DNA from: Anaerolineae bacterium
Lineage (GTDB): Bacteria > Chloroflexota > Anaerolineae > Anaerolineales > Villigracilaceae
Direction: 5' to 3'
NCBI GenBank assembly: GCA_021324435.1
Contig: JAJPIZ010000014.1
Span: forward strand, 1 to 64,000
DNA: 64,000 nt
In this document: one piece after another, positions 16,321-24,996 of the stretch
How the letters are laid out: every line of letters starts with the position of its first letter
Numbering within the stretch: the first letter of the stretch is position 1
The notes under the pieces: generated by a model
Told to the model about the DNA's origin: nothing
Databases searched by the model: none
What the model saw: the letters and a program-made list of their open reading frames with translations, nothing else
Position numbers and translations under genes: made by a program

Positions 16321-17205
16321 TTACTTTATCGGCACAAAGCCCAATTTGCCAACAACCACTTGCGCTTCGGTCGAATTCAAAATCCAATCGAGATAATCTT
16401 TCACCGCGCCTTTCGGTTCGCCGGAGGTGTACATGTAAAGGTCGCGCGCCACAGGATAAGATTTGTCGTTGACTGTTTCAATCGAAGGCAAAATGTATGG
16501 GCTGTTCGCATCTTTGGCGAGCGCGATCACCTTGACGGTTCCGTCGGTGGGCACATAACCGAGACCGTCATAGCCGATGGCGTTGGGATTATCGCGCAAT
16601 TCAGCAATGATGCCTTCCGATGAAGGCAGAAGCAGAGTATTCATCGAAAACAAGGTTTTATTCTTTTTATCCCCCAGTCGGATCACGTTCTCAAGAAAAT
16701 AAACATGCGTGCCGGAATTCGTCTCGCGCGACAGACGCACGATGGGGCGATCCTCACCGCCAAGTTCACTCCAATTTTTGATCTTGCCGCTGTAAATATC
16801 CGAGACCTGCTGAAGCGTGAGTTGAGCAATCGGATTTTCAGGATTGACGATGACTGCAATCGCGTCGCGCGCGATGACAAACTCTGTGGGTTGAATCCCT
16901 TTGGATTGCGCCAGTTTGATCTCATCCGCCGAGATTTGACGCGAGGCATTGGCAATATCCACCGTGCCGTTGAGGAGCGCGGCGATTCCCGTCCCGGACC
17001 CTCCGCCGGTCACCGAGATTCGGACGCCTGGATTCTCATCCTGATATTTTTCCGCCCAGGCCAGCGCCAAGTTGACGATGGTGTCAGAGCCTTTATTTTG
17101 AATGTATGCCGTGGCTTGGGGAGAAGAGGAATTCGTTGAGGCGGAAGAACTGCAAGAGGCAGTGAAGATGAAAAGGAGAACGAGAAGAGCGAAGCGCTTC
17201 TTCAT
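16321..17205 (-). CDS. pstS: Phosphate-binding lipoprotein PstS (copy 2)
   Basis: 294 aa from ATG 17205 (MKKRFALLVLLFIFTASC). The lipobox-like FTASC makes it a lipoprotein. Binding-site stretches SVTGGGSGTGIAALLNG, DIANASRQ and RETNSGTHVYFLE place it in the PBP_like_2 phosphate-binding group, but it is clearly different from copy 1. A TATAAT -10 lies 7 nt before the ATG with no Shine-Dalgarno, suggesting a leaderless mRNA. No Pho box is visible upstream, unlike copy 1. Confidence 0.9.
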   Translation of the reverse strand: MKKRFALLVLLFIFTASCSSSASTNSSSPQATAYIQNKGSDTIVNLALAWAEKYQDENPGVRISVTGGGSGTGIAALLNGTVDIANASRQISADEIKLAQSKGIQPTEFVIARDAIAVIVNPENPIAQLTLQQVSDIYSGKIKNWSELGGEDRPIVRLSRETNSGTHVYFLENVIRLGDKKNKTLFSMNTLLLPSSEGIIAELRDNPNAIGYDGLGYVPTDGTVKVIALAKDANSPYILPSIETVNDKSYPVARDLYMYTSGEPKGAVKDYLDWILNSTEAQVVVGKLGFVPIK

Positions 17206-17212
17206 TGGCTTG

Positions 17213-17218
17213 ATTATA
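17213..17218 (-). promoter_or_regulatory. -10 box of pstS2 (leaderless candidate)
   Basis: TATAAT on the minus strand, 7 nt before the start codon. Confidence 0.5.
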
Positions 17219-17231
17219 TCAAATGGATGTT

Positions 17232-17287
17232 CGCGCCTCGACTGCGGGTCTCGATACACTTCGCTACTCGACCCTCCGCTCGGCGCG
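17232..17287. repeat. Interspersed repeat, family D, between pstS2 and pstB3
   Basis: CGCGCC and GGCGCG ends enclose ctcgactgcgggtctcgata and cttcgctactcgaccctccg. It lies within the divergent promoter region. Confidence 0.65.
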
Positions 17288-17299
17288 AAAGACACATGA

Positions 17300-17305
17300 T
17301 AAAAT
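17300..17305 (+). promoter_or_regulatory. -10 box of the third pstB (leaderless candidate)
   Basis: TAAAAT, 6 nt before the ATG at 17312; no Shine-Dalgarno is present. Confidence 0.4.
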
Positions 17306-17311
17306 CAAATC

Positions 17312-18070
17312 ATGGCCGCCGCCCAGCCCGTGTTCTCGGTAGACAAACTCAATTTTTATTATGGCTCGTCGCGGGCTTTATCGAACATCAATCTTGAGAT
17401 CCAGCCGCGCAAAGTGACCGCGCTCATCGGCCCATCGGGATGCGGCAAGTCCACGTTCCTGCGCTGTCTCAACCGCATGAACGATACGATTCCCGGCACG
17501 CGTGTGGAAGGTCAGATCCTGCTCAACGGCCAGGATATTTACACAGACGGCATGGATGTTGTCCATTTACGGCAACGCGTGGGGATGGTATTCCAGAAAC
17601 CGAATCCGTTTCCACAATCCATATATGACAACGTGGCTTTCGGTCCGCGCGTGATGGGCATGGACGTGGACATGGATCAGGTGGTGCAAAACAGCCTCGA
17701 ACGCGCCGCGTTGTGGGAGGAAGTCAAAAACGATTTGAAGGCCGACGCGCTCAGCCTTTCCCTCGGGCAGCAACAACGCCTGTGCATTGCGCGCGTGATC
17801 GCGGTGCACCCGGAAGTGATTCTGATGGACGAGTCCACCTCCGCGCTCGACCCGATTGCCACGCTCAAAGTCGAAGAGTTGATCGCGGAATTGAAGAAGG
17901 ATTACACCATTGTGATCGTGACGCACAACATGCAGCAGGCCGCGCGCGTCTCCGATTTCACCGGTCTGTTCTGGCTGGGTGAACTGGTGGAGTTCTCCCC
18001 CACCAACGACATATTCACGCGCCCGAAGCAGGAATTGACCGAGGCTTACATCACGGGACGGATGGGATAA
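17312..18070 (+). CDS. pstB: Third PstB-type phosphate ABC ATPase, with altered signature motif
   Basis: 252 aa. Walker [11 protein letters not shown]-loop [11 protein letters not shown], Walker [14 protein letters not shown] and H-loop IVTHNMQQA are intact. The ABC signature reads LSLGQQQR instead of LSGGQ. It is divergent from pstS2 and has no permease of its own. It may supply the second ATPase subunit to the copy-2 transporter, whose own PstB has a defective Q-loop, or it may serve either transporter. PstB identity is clear from the ends and from [11 protein letters not shown]. Confidence 0.88.
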   Translation: MAAAQPVFSVDKLNFYYGSSRALSNINLEIQPRKVTALIGPSGCGKSTFLRCLNRMNDTIPGTRVEGQILLNGQDIYTDGMDVVHLRQRVGMVFQKPNPFPQSIYDNVAFGPRVMGMDVDMDQVVQNSLERAALWEEVKNDLKADALSLSLGQQQRLCIARVIAVHPEVILMDESTSALDPIATLKVEELIAELKKDYTIVIVTHNMQQAARVSDFTGLFWLGELVEFSPTNDIFTRPKQELTEAYITGRMG

Positions 18071-18137
18071 ACTCCGCAACGCGCTTGCAATTTTATCTCC
18101 GTATATTTTCTGAAATACTCATCGTCAAAGGGCACAT

Positions 18138-19955
18138 ATGGCAGGCGAACAATATTATCACTGGCAATGGGACATGGAATCCTCGCCCGAGGCGCTTTGG
18201 CCGTTCGCCTCGGACACCAATCGTTTTAACCGCGACACCGGCCAGCCGAAGGTGGAATTGCTGGGAATCGAAAAAGGCGTGCGCCACGCGCGCTTCCGCA
18301 TCCCGCTCCTCCGGGTGGAATGGGATGAAGAACCCTTCGAGTGGACCTATCCCTATTCATTCGGCATTGACCGCCGCTATCGCAATGGCCCGCTGATTGA
18401 GATGCGCGTCGAGGCCAAACTGGAGCCGCGCCCCGACACTGGAGAACGCAGTGCAAGCGGCGGCTCACGCATCACCTACGATACGTGGATCAAGCCGCGC
18501 AACTTCCTCATCGCGTTATTGCTTCCGTTTGGAATCGGCTTCATCGCAAGGCGGCGTTTCGAGCGCGCCTTCCGCATATATGATCGCGTCGCCGCCAAAG
18601 GCGGATCGGTGGCCGATATTTTGAGTCGGCGTGGACTCAGCCCGGCTGGGCGCGCCCGCTTCAAGTCTCAGAGCGAGGCGTTGATCAAATCCGGTGTTGA
18701 CGCGTCGCTGATCAATCGTCTCGAGGAATTTCTCGACCGCGCCGATGATCTATCCTTGCAACGCATCCGCCCGTATGCGCTGGCCGATCGCTGGAAAGTC
18801 GCGCGCAAACCTGTGCTCGAAATGTTCCTGCGCGCCACACGCGCCGGTCTGCTGGATATGTCGTGGGATTTATTGTGCCCCTCATGCCGCGGCGTGACGG
18901 TTTCCAACACGCATCTTGGCGACGTGCACTCCGCGTCGCATTGCAACACCTGCAACATTGATTTCACCGCCAACTTCGATCACAACGTGGAAGTGATCTT
19001 CCGCCCCAACCCATCGGTGCGCTCGATTGAAGAGACGCTGGAGTTTTGCGTTGGAAGCCCGCAGAGACAACCGCATATCGTTTTGATGCAGACTTTGTGG
19101 CCGCGCGAAGAATTGACGTTCAGCACCGAACTCGAAGTGGGACGCTACACGGTGAGGGCTTCGGGTCTTTCCGGATCTCGAGGCGTGCTCGCCGTTAAAG
19201 AAGGCGACGAGGTTCTGGAGGCGCGCGCCAGCCGCGACGGATGGCCCTACGGCGAGGCGCATGTCAACCTCCAGCCGCGCATTCATTTGTTGAACATCAC
19301 ACCCGAACCGCAGACGTTCCAGATCGAACGCACGGCCTGGTCGGATCAGGCCGCCACCGCCGTGGATGTGACCACATTGCAGGTCTTCCGCGACCTCTTC
19401 TCGACCGAGGTCCTGCGCCCGGGCGAGGAACTTTCCGTCGGCTCGGTCACGCTGATGTTCACCGACTTGCGCGACTCGACGCGGCTGTATCGTCAGATCG
19501 GGGACGCGCCCGCCTTCGGACGCGTGCGCGAGCATTTTGAAGTGTTGGAACAGGCCATTGCCTCGGAGGGCGGCTCCATCGTCAAGACCATGGGCGATTC
19601 GGTCATGGCCGCGTTCAAGAATCCGGTCACGGCTCTCCGAGCCGTAATGACCGCGCAGAAAATACTTTTGAATCGCAATCAGGGATTGTGGCTCAAAATC
19701 GGAATTCATCACGGGGCTTGCATCGTGGTGAATTTGAATAATCGTTTGGATTATTTCGGCTCGAGTGTCAACATCGCGGCGCGGCTTCCCATGTTCTCCA
19801 ACGGCGGCGAGGTGATCTTCTCCAAAGCCGTGCGTGACGACCCGGACGTGAATCTGTTTTTGGAAAAGAACATCCAGCCGAACACGGTTGCGCGCTTCTC
19901 CGGTGAAATCAAAGGATACGAAGAAGCCTTCCCGCTGTGGAGGATGAAAATCTGA
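18138..19955 (+). CDS. Class III adenylate/guanylate cyclase with DUF5939-like N-terminal region
   Basis: 605 aa. Residues ~1-150 resemble a START/SRPBCC-like domain. The middle (~150-420) matches the region found on DUF5939 cyclases and carries a zinc-ribbon-like CPSC...CNTC pair. The C-terminal ~435-600 is a class III cyclase: metal Asps in FTDLRDSTRL and KTMGDSVMAAF (with the purine-selecting Lys), DYFG, and the transition-state Asn/Arg in SVNIAARL. All catalytic residues are present, so cAMP synthesis is likely. No membrane segment is obvious. It follows pstB3 by 67 bp on the same strand and ends at a terminator. Confidence 0.85.
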   Translation: MAGEQYYHWQWDMESSPEALWPFASDTNRFNRDTGQPKVELLGIEKGVRHARFRIPLLRVEWDEEPFEWTYPYSFGIDRRYRNGPLIEMRVEAKLEPRPDTGERSASGGSRITYDTWIKPRNFLIALLLPFGIGFIARRRFERAFRIYDRVAAKGGSVADILSRRGLSPAGRARFKSQSEALIKSGVDASLINRLEEFLDRADDLSLQRIRPYALADRWKVARKPVLEMFLRATRAGLLDMSWDLLCPSCRGVTVSNTHLGDVHSASHCNTCNIDFTANFDHNVEVIFRPNPSVRSIEETLEFCVGSPQRQPHIVLMQTLWPREELTFSTELEVGRYTVRASGLSGSRGVLAVKEGDEVLEARASRDGWPYGEAHVNLQPRIHLLNITPEPQTFQIERTAWSDQAATAVDVTTLQVFRDLFSTEVLRPGEELSVGSVTLMFTDLRDSTRLYRQIGDAPAFGRVREHFEVLEQAIASEGGSIVKTMGDSVMAAFKNPVTALRAVMTAQKILLNRNQGLWLKIGIHHGACIVVNLNNRLDYFGSSVNIAARLPMFSNGGEVIFSKAVRDDPDVNLFLEKNIQPNTVARFSGEIKGYEEAFPLWRMKI

Positions 19956-19981
19956 CGGTAGACCGCGGACTGTGGACGATA

Positions 19982-20014
19982 AAAACTGCGGATGACTCAA
20001 TGTCATCCGCAGTT
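19982..20014. terminator. Bidirectional terminator between the cyclase and DUF4349 genes
   Basis: 14-bp perfect stem (aaactgcggatgac and its complement) with a 5-nt loop, lying between converging genes. Confidence 0.8.
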
Positions 20015-20021
20015 TGATTTC

Positions 20022-20103
20022 TCCCTCATCCCCTGCCCTTCTCCCGAGGGGGAGAAGGGAGTCGAGCCCCCTCTCCCTTTGGGAGAGGGTTAGGGTGAGG
20101 GCG
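20022..20103. repeat. Interspersed palindromic repeat, family C
   Basis: ctccctcatcccctgccctt through gggagagggttagggtgagg, placed between convergent genes next to a terminator. Confidence 0.8.
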
Positions 20104-20106
20104 TCA

Positions 20107-21102
20107 CTACTTACTCGCGGGCGTGGACATCTTTTTGCGCAGGAACCATGCGATCAACCAGATAATCGCAACGGGCGGCGCAAGGATCGGGACCACCACC
20201 ACAAAGACCCAGATCAGGAAGTCAATGATGCCGCGATAGACCGTGATCAGCGTGCGCGAGGCCGCGCTGGTCGTCTCGCCGGGATTCCACGGACCGAGCG
20301 CGGGAGTCGGCGTGGGCGTTGGCGTCAGTGTCGGCGTGGCGACGATGATCGGCAGGTCCGGTTCGAGGCTGACGGTAATGGTCGAGAAAGCCGAGCGGTT
20401 CGACAGATAATTCATCTTGCCTTTGACCTGTTCGATCTGGGCTTCGATGTCCGAGAGTTGCTGGTTGATGCGAAGAGCTTCGTCCACGGTCTTCGCCTGG
20501 TCGAGGAAACCTTTGATGCGGTCGCGCGTCGCTTCGAGATTGTTCAACTGCGATTGAAGGTCCACATATTGATCGGTTACGTCTTCGCCGCTGGCGTTTT
20601 CATCCAGCACGCGGATCGAAAGTCCGCGCAGGCGGCGCAGGGCAATCTCGAATTGATCCACAGGCACGCCCATCGTCAGCGTGGCGTATTTGTAATTGGT
20701 TCCATAATAATCCTGGAACCACACGCGCGAACTGACGATGTAACCGTGCACATCTCCCACGATCTGCGTGACGCCATCCAGCGCCACATCCGAATCTTTG
20801 ACCAGCAATCGGATGTCGCCGTTCTTGACGATCATGTGATCGCCGTAATTGGTGTTGCTGGTGATCGTATCCGGTCCGGTTTGGAAGACGGCAGGTGTCG
20901 CTTGCAGGATGGCTACACCAGCCTCGCCCGATGCTTTATTGGATTGATCCAGCGCGACTCCAGACGTCGGCGCGGCATAGATCATGGGAGGTTCCGTGAT
21001 GACTTGCGGGGGTGGCATTGTAGGCGCGGCGGCACCACAGCCCGCGAGGATGATGGCCGCCAGCAGGATCGCGGCGGCAATGATGAACTTTCTGGTTTGC
21101 AT
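20107..21102 (-). CDS. DUF4349 domain lipoprotein
   Basis: 331 aa. A lipoprotein signal peptide ends in AIILAGC. After a low-complexity linker comes the DUF4349 region (about 90-245) with a coiled-coil stretch (LQSQLNNLEATRDRIKGFLDQAKTV and on). A TPTLTPTPTPTP linker and two adjacent hydrophobic segments near the C-terminus are followed by FLRKKM. Proteins of this kind are envelope-anchored and of unknown biochemical role. It appears monocistronic. Confidence 0.8.
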   Translation of the reverse strand: MQTRKFIIAAAILLAAIILAGCGAAAPTMPPPQVITEPPMIYAAPTSGVALDQSNKASGEAGVAILQATPAVFQTGPDTITSNTNYGDHMIVKNGDIRLLVKDSDVALDGVTQIVGDVHGYIVSSRVWFQDYYGTNYKYATLTMGVPVDQFEIALRRLRGLSIRVLDENASGEDVTDQYVDLQSQLNNLEATRDRIKGFLDQAKTVDEALRINQQLSDIEAQIEQVKGKMNYLSNRSAFSTITVSLEPDLPIIVATPTLTPTPTPTPALGPWNPGETTSAASRTLITVYRGIIDFLIWVFVVVVPILAPPVAIIWLIAWFLRKKMSTPASK

Positions 21103-21188
21103 TCTTCCTCCTTGTTTGGGTTTTGAAATTCGGCGTTACAGCCATGACGAGGAGGAAAAAAATAAAGTTCCCCCGCAAACAAAATCCT

Positions 21189-21217
21189 GTAGGGGCGCAG
21201 CGACGCTGCGCCCCTAC
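21189..21217. repeat. Palindromic repeat, family E (gtaggggcg...cgcccctac)
   Basis: 12-bp perfect arms gtaggggcgcag / ctgcgcccctac. Variants with the same outer arms but different inner sequence are at 35461-35488 and 57564-57610. Confidence 0.8.
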
Positions 21218-21221
21218 AATA

Positions 21222-22895
21222 TCATTTCAATTCCACCTCCGCCCTCACCGTCCCGGCGCGTTCGTGACGCGCGATCAGCTTGACCGTCCCACCTCTCGGC
21301 GCGCGGACGATCCATTCCACTTTGATGCGGTCGGGGGTTCCATCCGGCTCGATCATAGCCGATTTGTAGGCGCGTCCTTCCAACTGACCGAGTTCCTCGC
21401 GCGGCTTTCCCGTTTCCAATTTCGCGCCTTTGGGGATTTCTATCTCGCACACCAAGCCGCGCACTTTCTTCTCCAGCGCTTTCTGCGTGACGTACGAAGG
21501 CAGCCAGCCGGTATTCTCCACGACCATGCGCACGCGATACGCGCCCTCGCCCAGCGCAGTGACCTTCGCCTCGCGCAGGTTGAGTTTCGGCGAGATCAGC
21601 GCGTGCCACACCAGCCAGGCCGGGAACGGCTTGATCTCCTTTTCCAAAAACTCACCGGGCGGATTGGTCCACGTGTGCAACCAATTCCAGCCGCCAAGTT
21701 CCACTTTGCCCAACTGCGGGTGATCGAACTCGTACCAATCTATGTAACTCTGGCCGTTGAGTTTCTTATCGCTCCACTTGATCAACTTCAAATCATCTTC
21801 CACTTTGTGCTCGCGGAACCAGTCAATATATTTGTAATTCTTCAAACCCGCCTGCTTCATCGGGCTCCACAACTCCACCGTCCAGGCGAAGACTCCGAGA
21901 TGATCGTACATCCACGTATCGAACGCGCCGGTCGTGACGGTCTTGGGATGATATTTAAAATCATGGAACGTGGACACATTACCATAGCCCGTCATCTTCG
22001 TGCCCTGATCCCCGATCTTTTGATACGTCCATAAATCTTCGGCGGGAAACGCCTCGTCGGCGCGATCATCGTATGGGCGAAGCAACACTGCGCTGAAAGT
22101 GTGGAAGGTCACCGCGCCGGTGATGTTCTTGTGTTTGACAATGAAATCCATCAGATTGCGGACTTCCGGTTCACTGCTGGGATACGGCCCCGCGCCATGC
22201 TGTTCCGATTCCTGCCGCCACGCGACCGGGAAGTTGCGATTCAAATCCAGACCTTCTTTCGGGCTGCGCAATTCAATCGTCGCGCCATCGTAATTTTTCA
22301 ATAACCCCTCGGGCAATACACGATAATATTTGCCGCCAAACTCCGCGGGGTCGCGTCGGATGAGCAAACGCGGTTCTTTCGGATGCCGCTTCCAGGTCCC
22401 GTTTGGATCGGGAATGCGCATCAGCAGAATCCGCCCATCGCCGTCAATGTCCTCTTCGAGCAATCCGTCCACCGGCTCCTCATCATAAGGATAAGGCCGC
22501 GTGCTCGAGCGAATCACTTTGGGTTTATCGGCCAGCGCCCACTCCGCGCCGTCGGGATTCACGCGCGGCACGATGTAAAAGGCGCGCGTATCCAGCGCGG
22601 CAGTCACCTGTTTGTCCTTGCCATATTTTGTGGCGAGTGTGTGGATGAAATACAGACAGGCCGCCGAGGCCGCGACCTCGGACGCGTGAATGTTGCCGTC
22701 CACCCAGAACGCGGGCTTGTCCGCATCCTGCCCCGACTTGAAGTTGGTAGCCGTAATCAACCAAACGTCGCGGCCCTCATGGCTTTTGCCGATGCTCTCG
22801 ATCTTGAACAGCCTCGGATACTCCCTGGCATAAGCTTTGAGAAGTTTGGTGAGCTCGTCGTAGCGATAGAACTTGTTGAAACGCGGTCTGGGCAT
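21222..22895 (-). CDS. M14-family zinc carboxypeptidase
   Basis: 557 aa with no signal peptide. The catalytic domain occupies about residues 5-360: zinc ligands His and Glu in VDGNIHASEVAA, the Arg/Asn substrate motif in GLDLNRNFP, the third zinc His in VTFHTFSAVLL, and the catalytic Glu in FAWTVELWSP. The C-terminal ~180 residues look like a beta-sandwich (VRMVVENTGWLPSYV). M14 enzymes remove C-terminal residues from peptides or from peptidoglycan stems. Substrate is unknown. A large acidic insert, ...EEDIDGDGRILLMRIPDPNG, is typical of the bacterial subgroup. Confidence 0.88.
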   Translation of the reverse strand: MPRPRFNKFYRYDELTKLLKAYAREYPRLFKIESIGKSHEGRDVWLITATNFKSGQDADKPAFWVDGNIHASEVAASAACLYFIHTLATKYGKDKQVTAALDTRAFYIVPRVNPDGAEWALADKPKVIRSSTRPYPYDEEPVDGLLEEDIDGDGRILLMRIPDPNGTWKRHPKEPRLLIRRDPAEFGGKYYRVLPEGLLKNYDGATIELRSPKEGLDLNRNFPVAWRQESEQHGAGPYPSSEPEVRNLMDFIVKHKNITGAVTFHTFSAVLLRPYDDRADEAFPAEDLWTYQKIGDQGTKMTGYGNVSTFHDFKYHPKTVTTGAFDTWMYDHLGVFAWTVELWSPMKQAGLKNYKYIDWFREHKVEDDLKLIKWSDKKLNGQSYIDWYEFDHPQLGKVELGGWNWLHTWTNPPGEFLEKEIKPFPAWLVWHALISPKLNLREAKVTALGEGAYRVRMVVENTGWLPSYVTQKALEKKVRGLVCEIEIPKGAKLETGKPREELGQLEGRAYKSAMIEPDGTPDRIKVEWIVRAPRGGTVKLIARHERAGTVRAEVELK

Positions 22896-22984
22896 GGCAT
22901 CCTCCTCCGAACAAGATGATTTATTTTAACATGCAACTCGATTCCGATTCCCACAACCCAATTCCCGATAACTATGGTAAACTC

Positions 22985-23070
22985 CTCCCGCTCTTGAAAA
23001 AGAGACCGTGTTCTGGGAATTGTTTTGATCACTCTGAATAAAGCCCCGACGCAACGTCGGGCTTTTTTGT
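22985..23070 (+). ncRNA. Possible small RNA with its own terminator
   Basis: A TATGGT -10-like element precedes about 85 nt containing a CTCTT-GAAA-AAGAG mini-hairpin. It ends in a strong intrinsic terminator (aagccccgacg / cgtcgggctt plus six T). No gene on the plus strand upstream needs this terminator, since the neighbour is on the minus strand. No known RNA family is recognised. Weak evidence. Confidence 0.3.
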
Positions 23071-23149
23071 TGGGCGGGTCTGCTTGAAAAAGCAGACTTT
23101 GTTGGCAAGAAGGAAGTTTGACGGAGTCATCAAGATAGTCCCATCATAT

Positions 23150-23236
23150 GTCATTGCGAGGGCGCATTTTGCCCGAAGCAATCTCCTCAATAGTCGGAGA
23201 TTGCCACGTCGGACTTCATCCTCCTCGCAATGACAG
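23150..23236. repeat. Interspersed palindromic repeat, family B
   Basis: gtcattgcgagggcgcattt through cctcgcaatgacag, immediately upstream of the DEAD-box helicase gene. Confidence 0.85.
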
Positions 23237-23247
23237 AAAGATAATTG

Positions 23248-24894
23248 ATGACCACCGATTTCACTTCTCTCGACCTGCGTCCCGAATTACAGCAGGCCAT
23301 TACCGAACTTGGCTATACCGAGCCGACGCCGATTCAAGCCGGTATCATCCCGCTCATGCTCAGCGGCGCGGACGTGATCGGCCAGGCTCAAACCGGCACC
23401 GGCAAGACTGCCGCGTTCGCTCTTCCCATCCTCCACAATTTCAAACATGATCGCCATGTGCAGGCGCTGATCCTCGCGCCCACGCGTGAACTCGCATTGC
23501 AGGTCGCGGATTCGATCATCGAATATGGCAAGCATCTCAACGTGCGCGTGCTGGCCGTCTACGGCGGGCAACCGTACGGCCCGCAAATATCTCAACTCAA
23601 TCGCGGCGTGGACATCGTCGTGGGTACGCCCGGCCGTTTGCTCGATCTCATCGAACGCAAAGCGCTCAACATCAAACATGTCCGCATTGCCGTGCTCGAT
23701 GAAGCAGACGAGATGCTCAACATGGGCTTCATCGAAGATGTGGAGAAGATTCTGGCGGAGACTCCCGCCGAACGACAGACCGCCCTGTTCAGCGCGACTC
23801 TGCCGCCGCGCATCCGCTCCCTCGCCAGCCGCTTCATGCGGGACCCGCAAGCGGTCACCATTAAACGCGACACGCTCACCGTTTCGGCCATCGAACAACG
23901 CTACTACCTCGTCCACGAAAATGACAAGACCAACGCGCTGACGCGTCTCTTCGAGATCGAACCGATTCATTCGGCCCTGATCTTCGCCCGCACGCGCGCC
24001 GAGACCAGTCAACTCGCCAACGAACTGGTCGTGCGCGGCATCCCTGCTGAGGCCATCCACGGCGACCTCGACCAGCAGGCGCGCGAACGCGTGCTTGGAC
24101 GCTTCCGCGCCAATCAACTCAAAGTGTTGGTCGCCACCGATGTCGCCGCCCGCGGACTCGACATCGAAGACATCTCGCACGTCTTCAACTATCATTTGCC
24201 CGACGATGCTGAAGTATATATTCACAGAATTGGCCGCACAGGCCGCGCCGGCAAGACCGGCATCGCCATCACCCTGCTTTCTCCGCGCGAGAAGCGACGT
24301 CTGCGCGAAGTGGAAGCGCTGACCAGGCAAAATGTCACGAAGATGGAACTGCCCACCACACAAGACATCATCGCGCATCGCGAATCACAGGTGGTCGAGA
24401 ATCTGAAAATCTGGCTGGGCCGCGGACGCTACAAGCGCGAACTCGAAATGGTTCAGCAATTGATCGAAGCCGGGCATGATCCGCTCCACATCGCGGCCGC
24501 CGCCATCAAAATCGCCCGCGCTGACGAGAAGCAACGCCCCATCGCCGAGGTGGCGGATGTCAAAGCCGAAGCGCCGCGCAAAGCCGAAAAAACTTACGGG
24601 CGTGAGAAGCGCGGCCCGGTGAGGCGCGAGTTCGGCAGGTCCCGCCGCGATTCGCATGAGGAGGGCATGATCCGCTTGAAGTTGAACAAAGGCAAGGCCA
24701 ACGGCATCCGCCCGAACGACATCGTCGGCACGATTGCCTTCCACGCCAACATCCCGGGCTACGTGATCGGCAAAATCCGCATCGAAGACAAAACCACGTT
24801 TGTGGACATCCCCGAAGACGTGGTGGAACAGGTGCTCAAACACAACGGCAACTACCGCGTTGGGAAAGATAAGTTCAGTTTGGTGAAGGCGTGA
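23248..24894 (+). CDS. deaD: DEAD-box ATP-dependent RNA helicase (DeaD/CsdA-like)
   Basis: 548 aa from the ATG (a TTG codon just before is also in frame). Motifs in order: Q motif GYTEPTPIQ, I AQTGTGKT, Ia PTRELA, II VLDEADEML, III FSATLP, then helicase C with ATDVAARGLDIE and HRIGRTGRAGK. A basic Arg-rich linker leads to a DbpA-type RNA-binding domain (about 475-548). It remodels structured RNA, probably in ribosome assembly or mRNA decay and cold adaptation. A family B repeat ends about 10 bp before the start, and the ribosome site is weak. Confidence 0.93.
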   Translation: MTTDFTSLDLRPELQQAITELGYTEPTPIQAGIIPLMLSGADVIGQAQTGTGKTAAFALPILHNFKHDRHVQALILAPTRELALQVADSIIEYGKHLNVRVLAVYGGQPYGPQISQLNRGVDIVVGTPGRLLDLIERKALNIKHVRIAVLDEADEMLNMGFIEDVEKILAETPAERQTALFSATLPPRIRSLASRFMRDPQAVTIKRDTLTVSAIEQRYYLVHENDKTNALTRLFEIEPIHSALIFARTRAETSQLANELVVRGIPAEAIHGDLDQQARERVLGRFRANQLKVLVATDVAARGLDIEDISHVFNYHLPDDAEVYIHRIGRTGRAGKTGIAITLLSPREKRRLREVEALTRQNVTKMELPTTQDIIAHRESQVVENLKIWLGRGRYKRELEMVQQLIEAGHDPLHIAAAAIKIARADEKQRPIAEVADVKAEAPRKAEKTYGREKRGPVRREFGRSRRDSHEEGMIRLKLNKGKANGIRPNDIVGTIAFHANIPGYVIGKIRIEDKTTFVDIPEDVVEQVLKHNGNYRVGKDKFSLVKA

Positions 24895-24902
24895 AAATAA
24901 TC

Positions 24903-24970
24903 TAACGCAAAGGCACAAAGACGCCAAGTTTTTTCGATTGCCTTGCGACTCCGCGTCTTCGCGTTAAGTT
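24903..24970. repeat. Interspersed repeat, family G (acgcaaaggcacaaagacgc type)
   Basis: Inverted repeat with arms aacgcaaaggcacaaagacg and cgcgtcttcgcgtt between the helicase gene and the GT4 gene. Confidence 0.7.
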
Positions 24971-24996
24971 CTTTGGATAGCCTCGGAGTAACAAAA

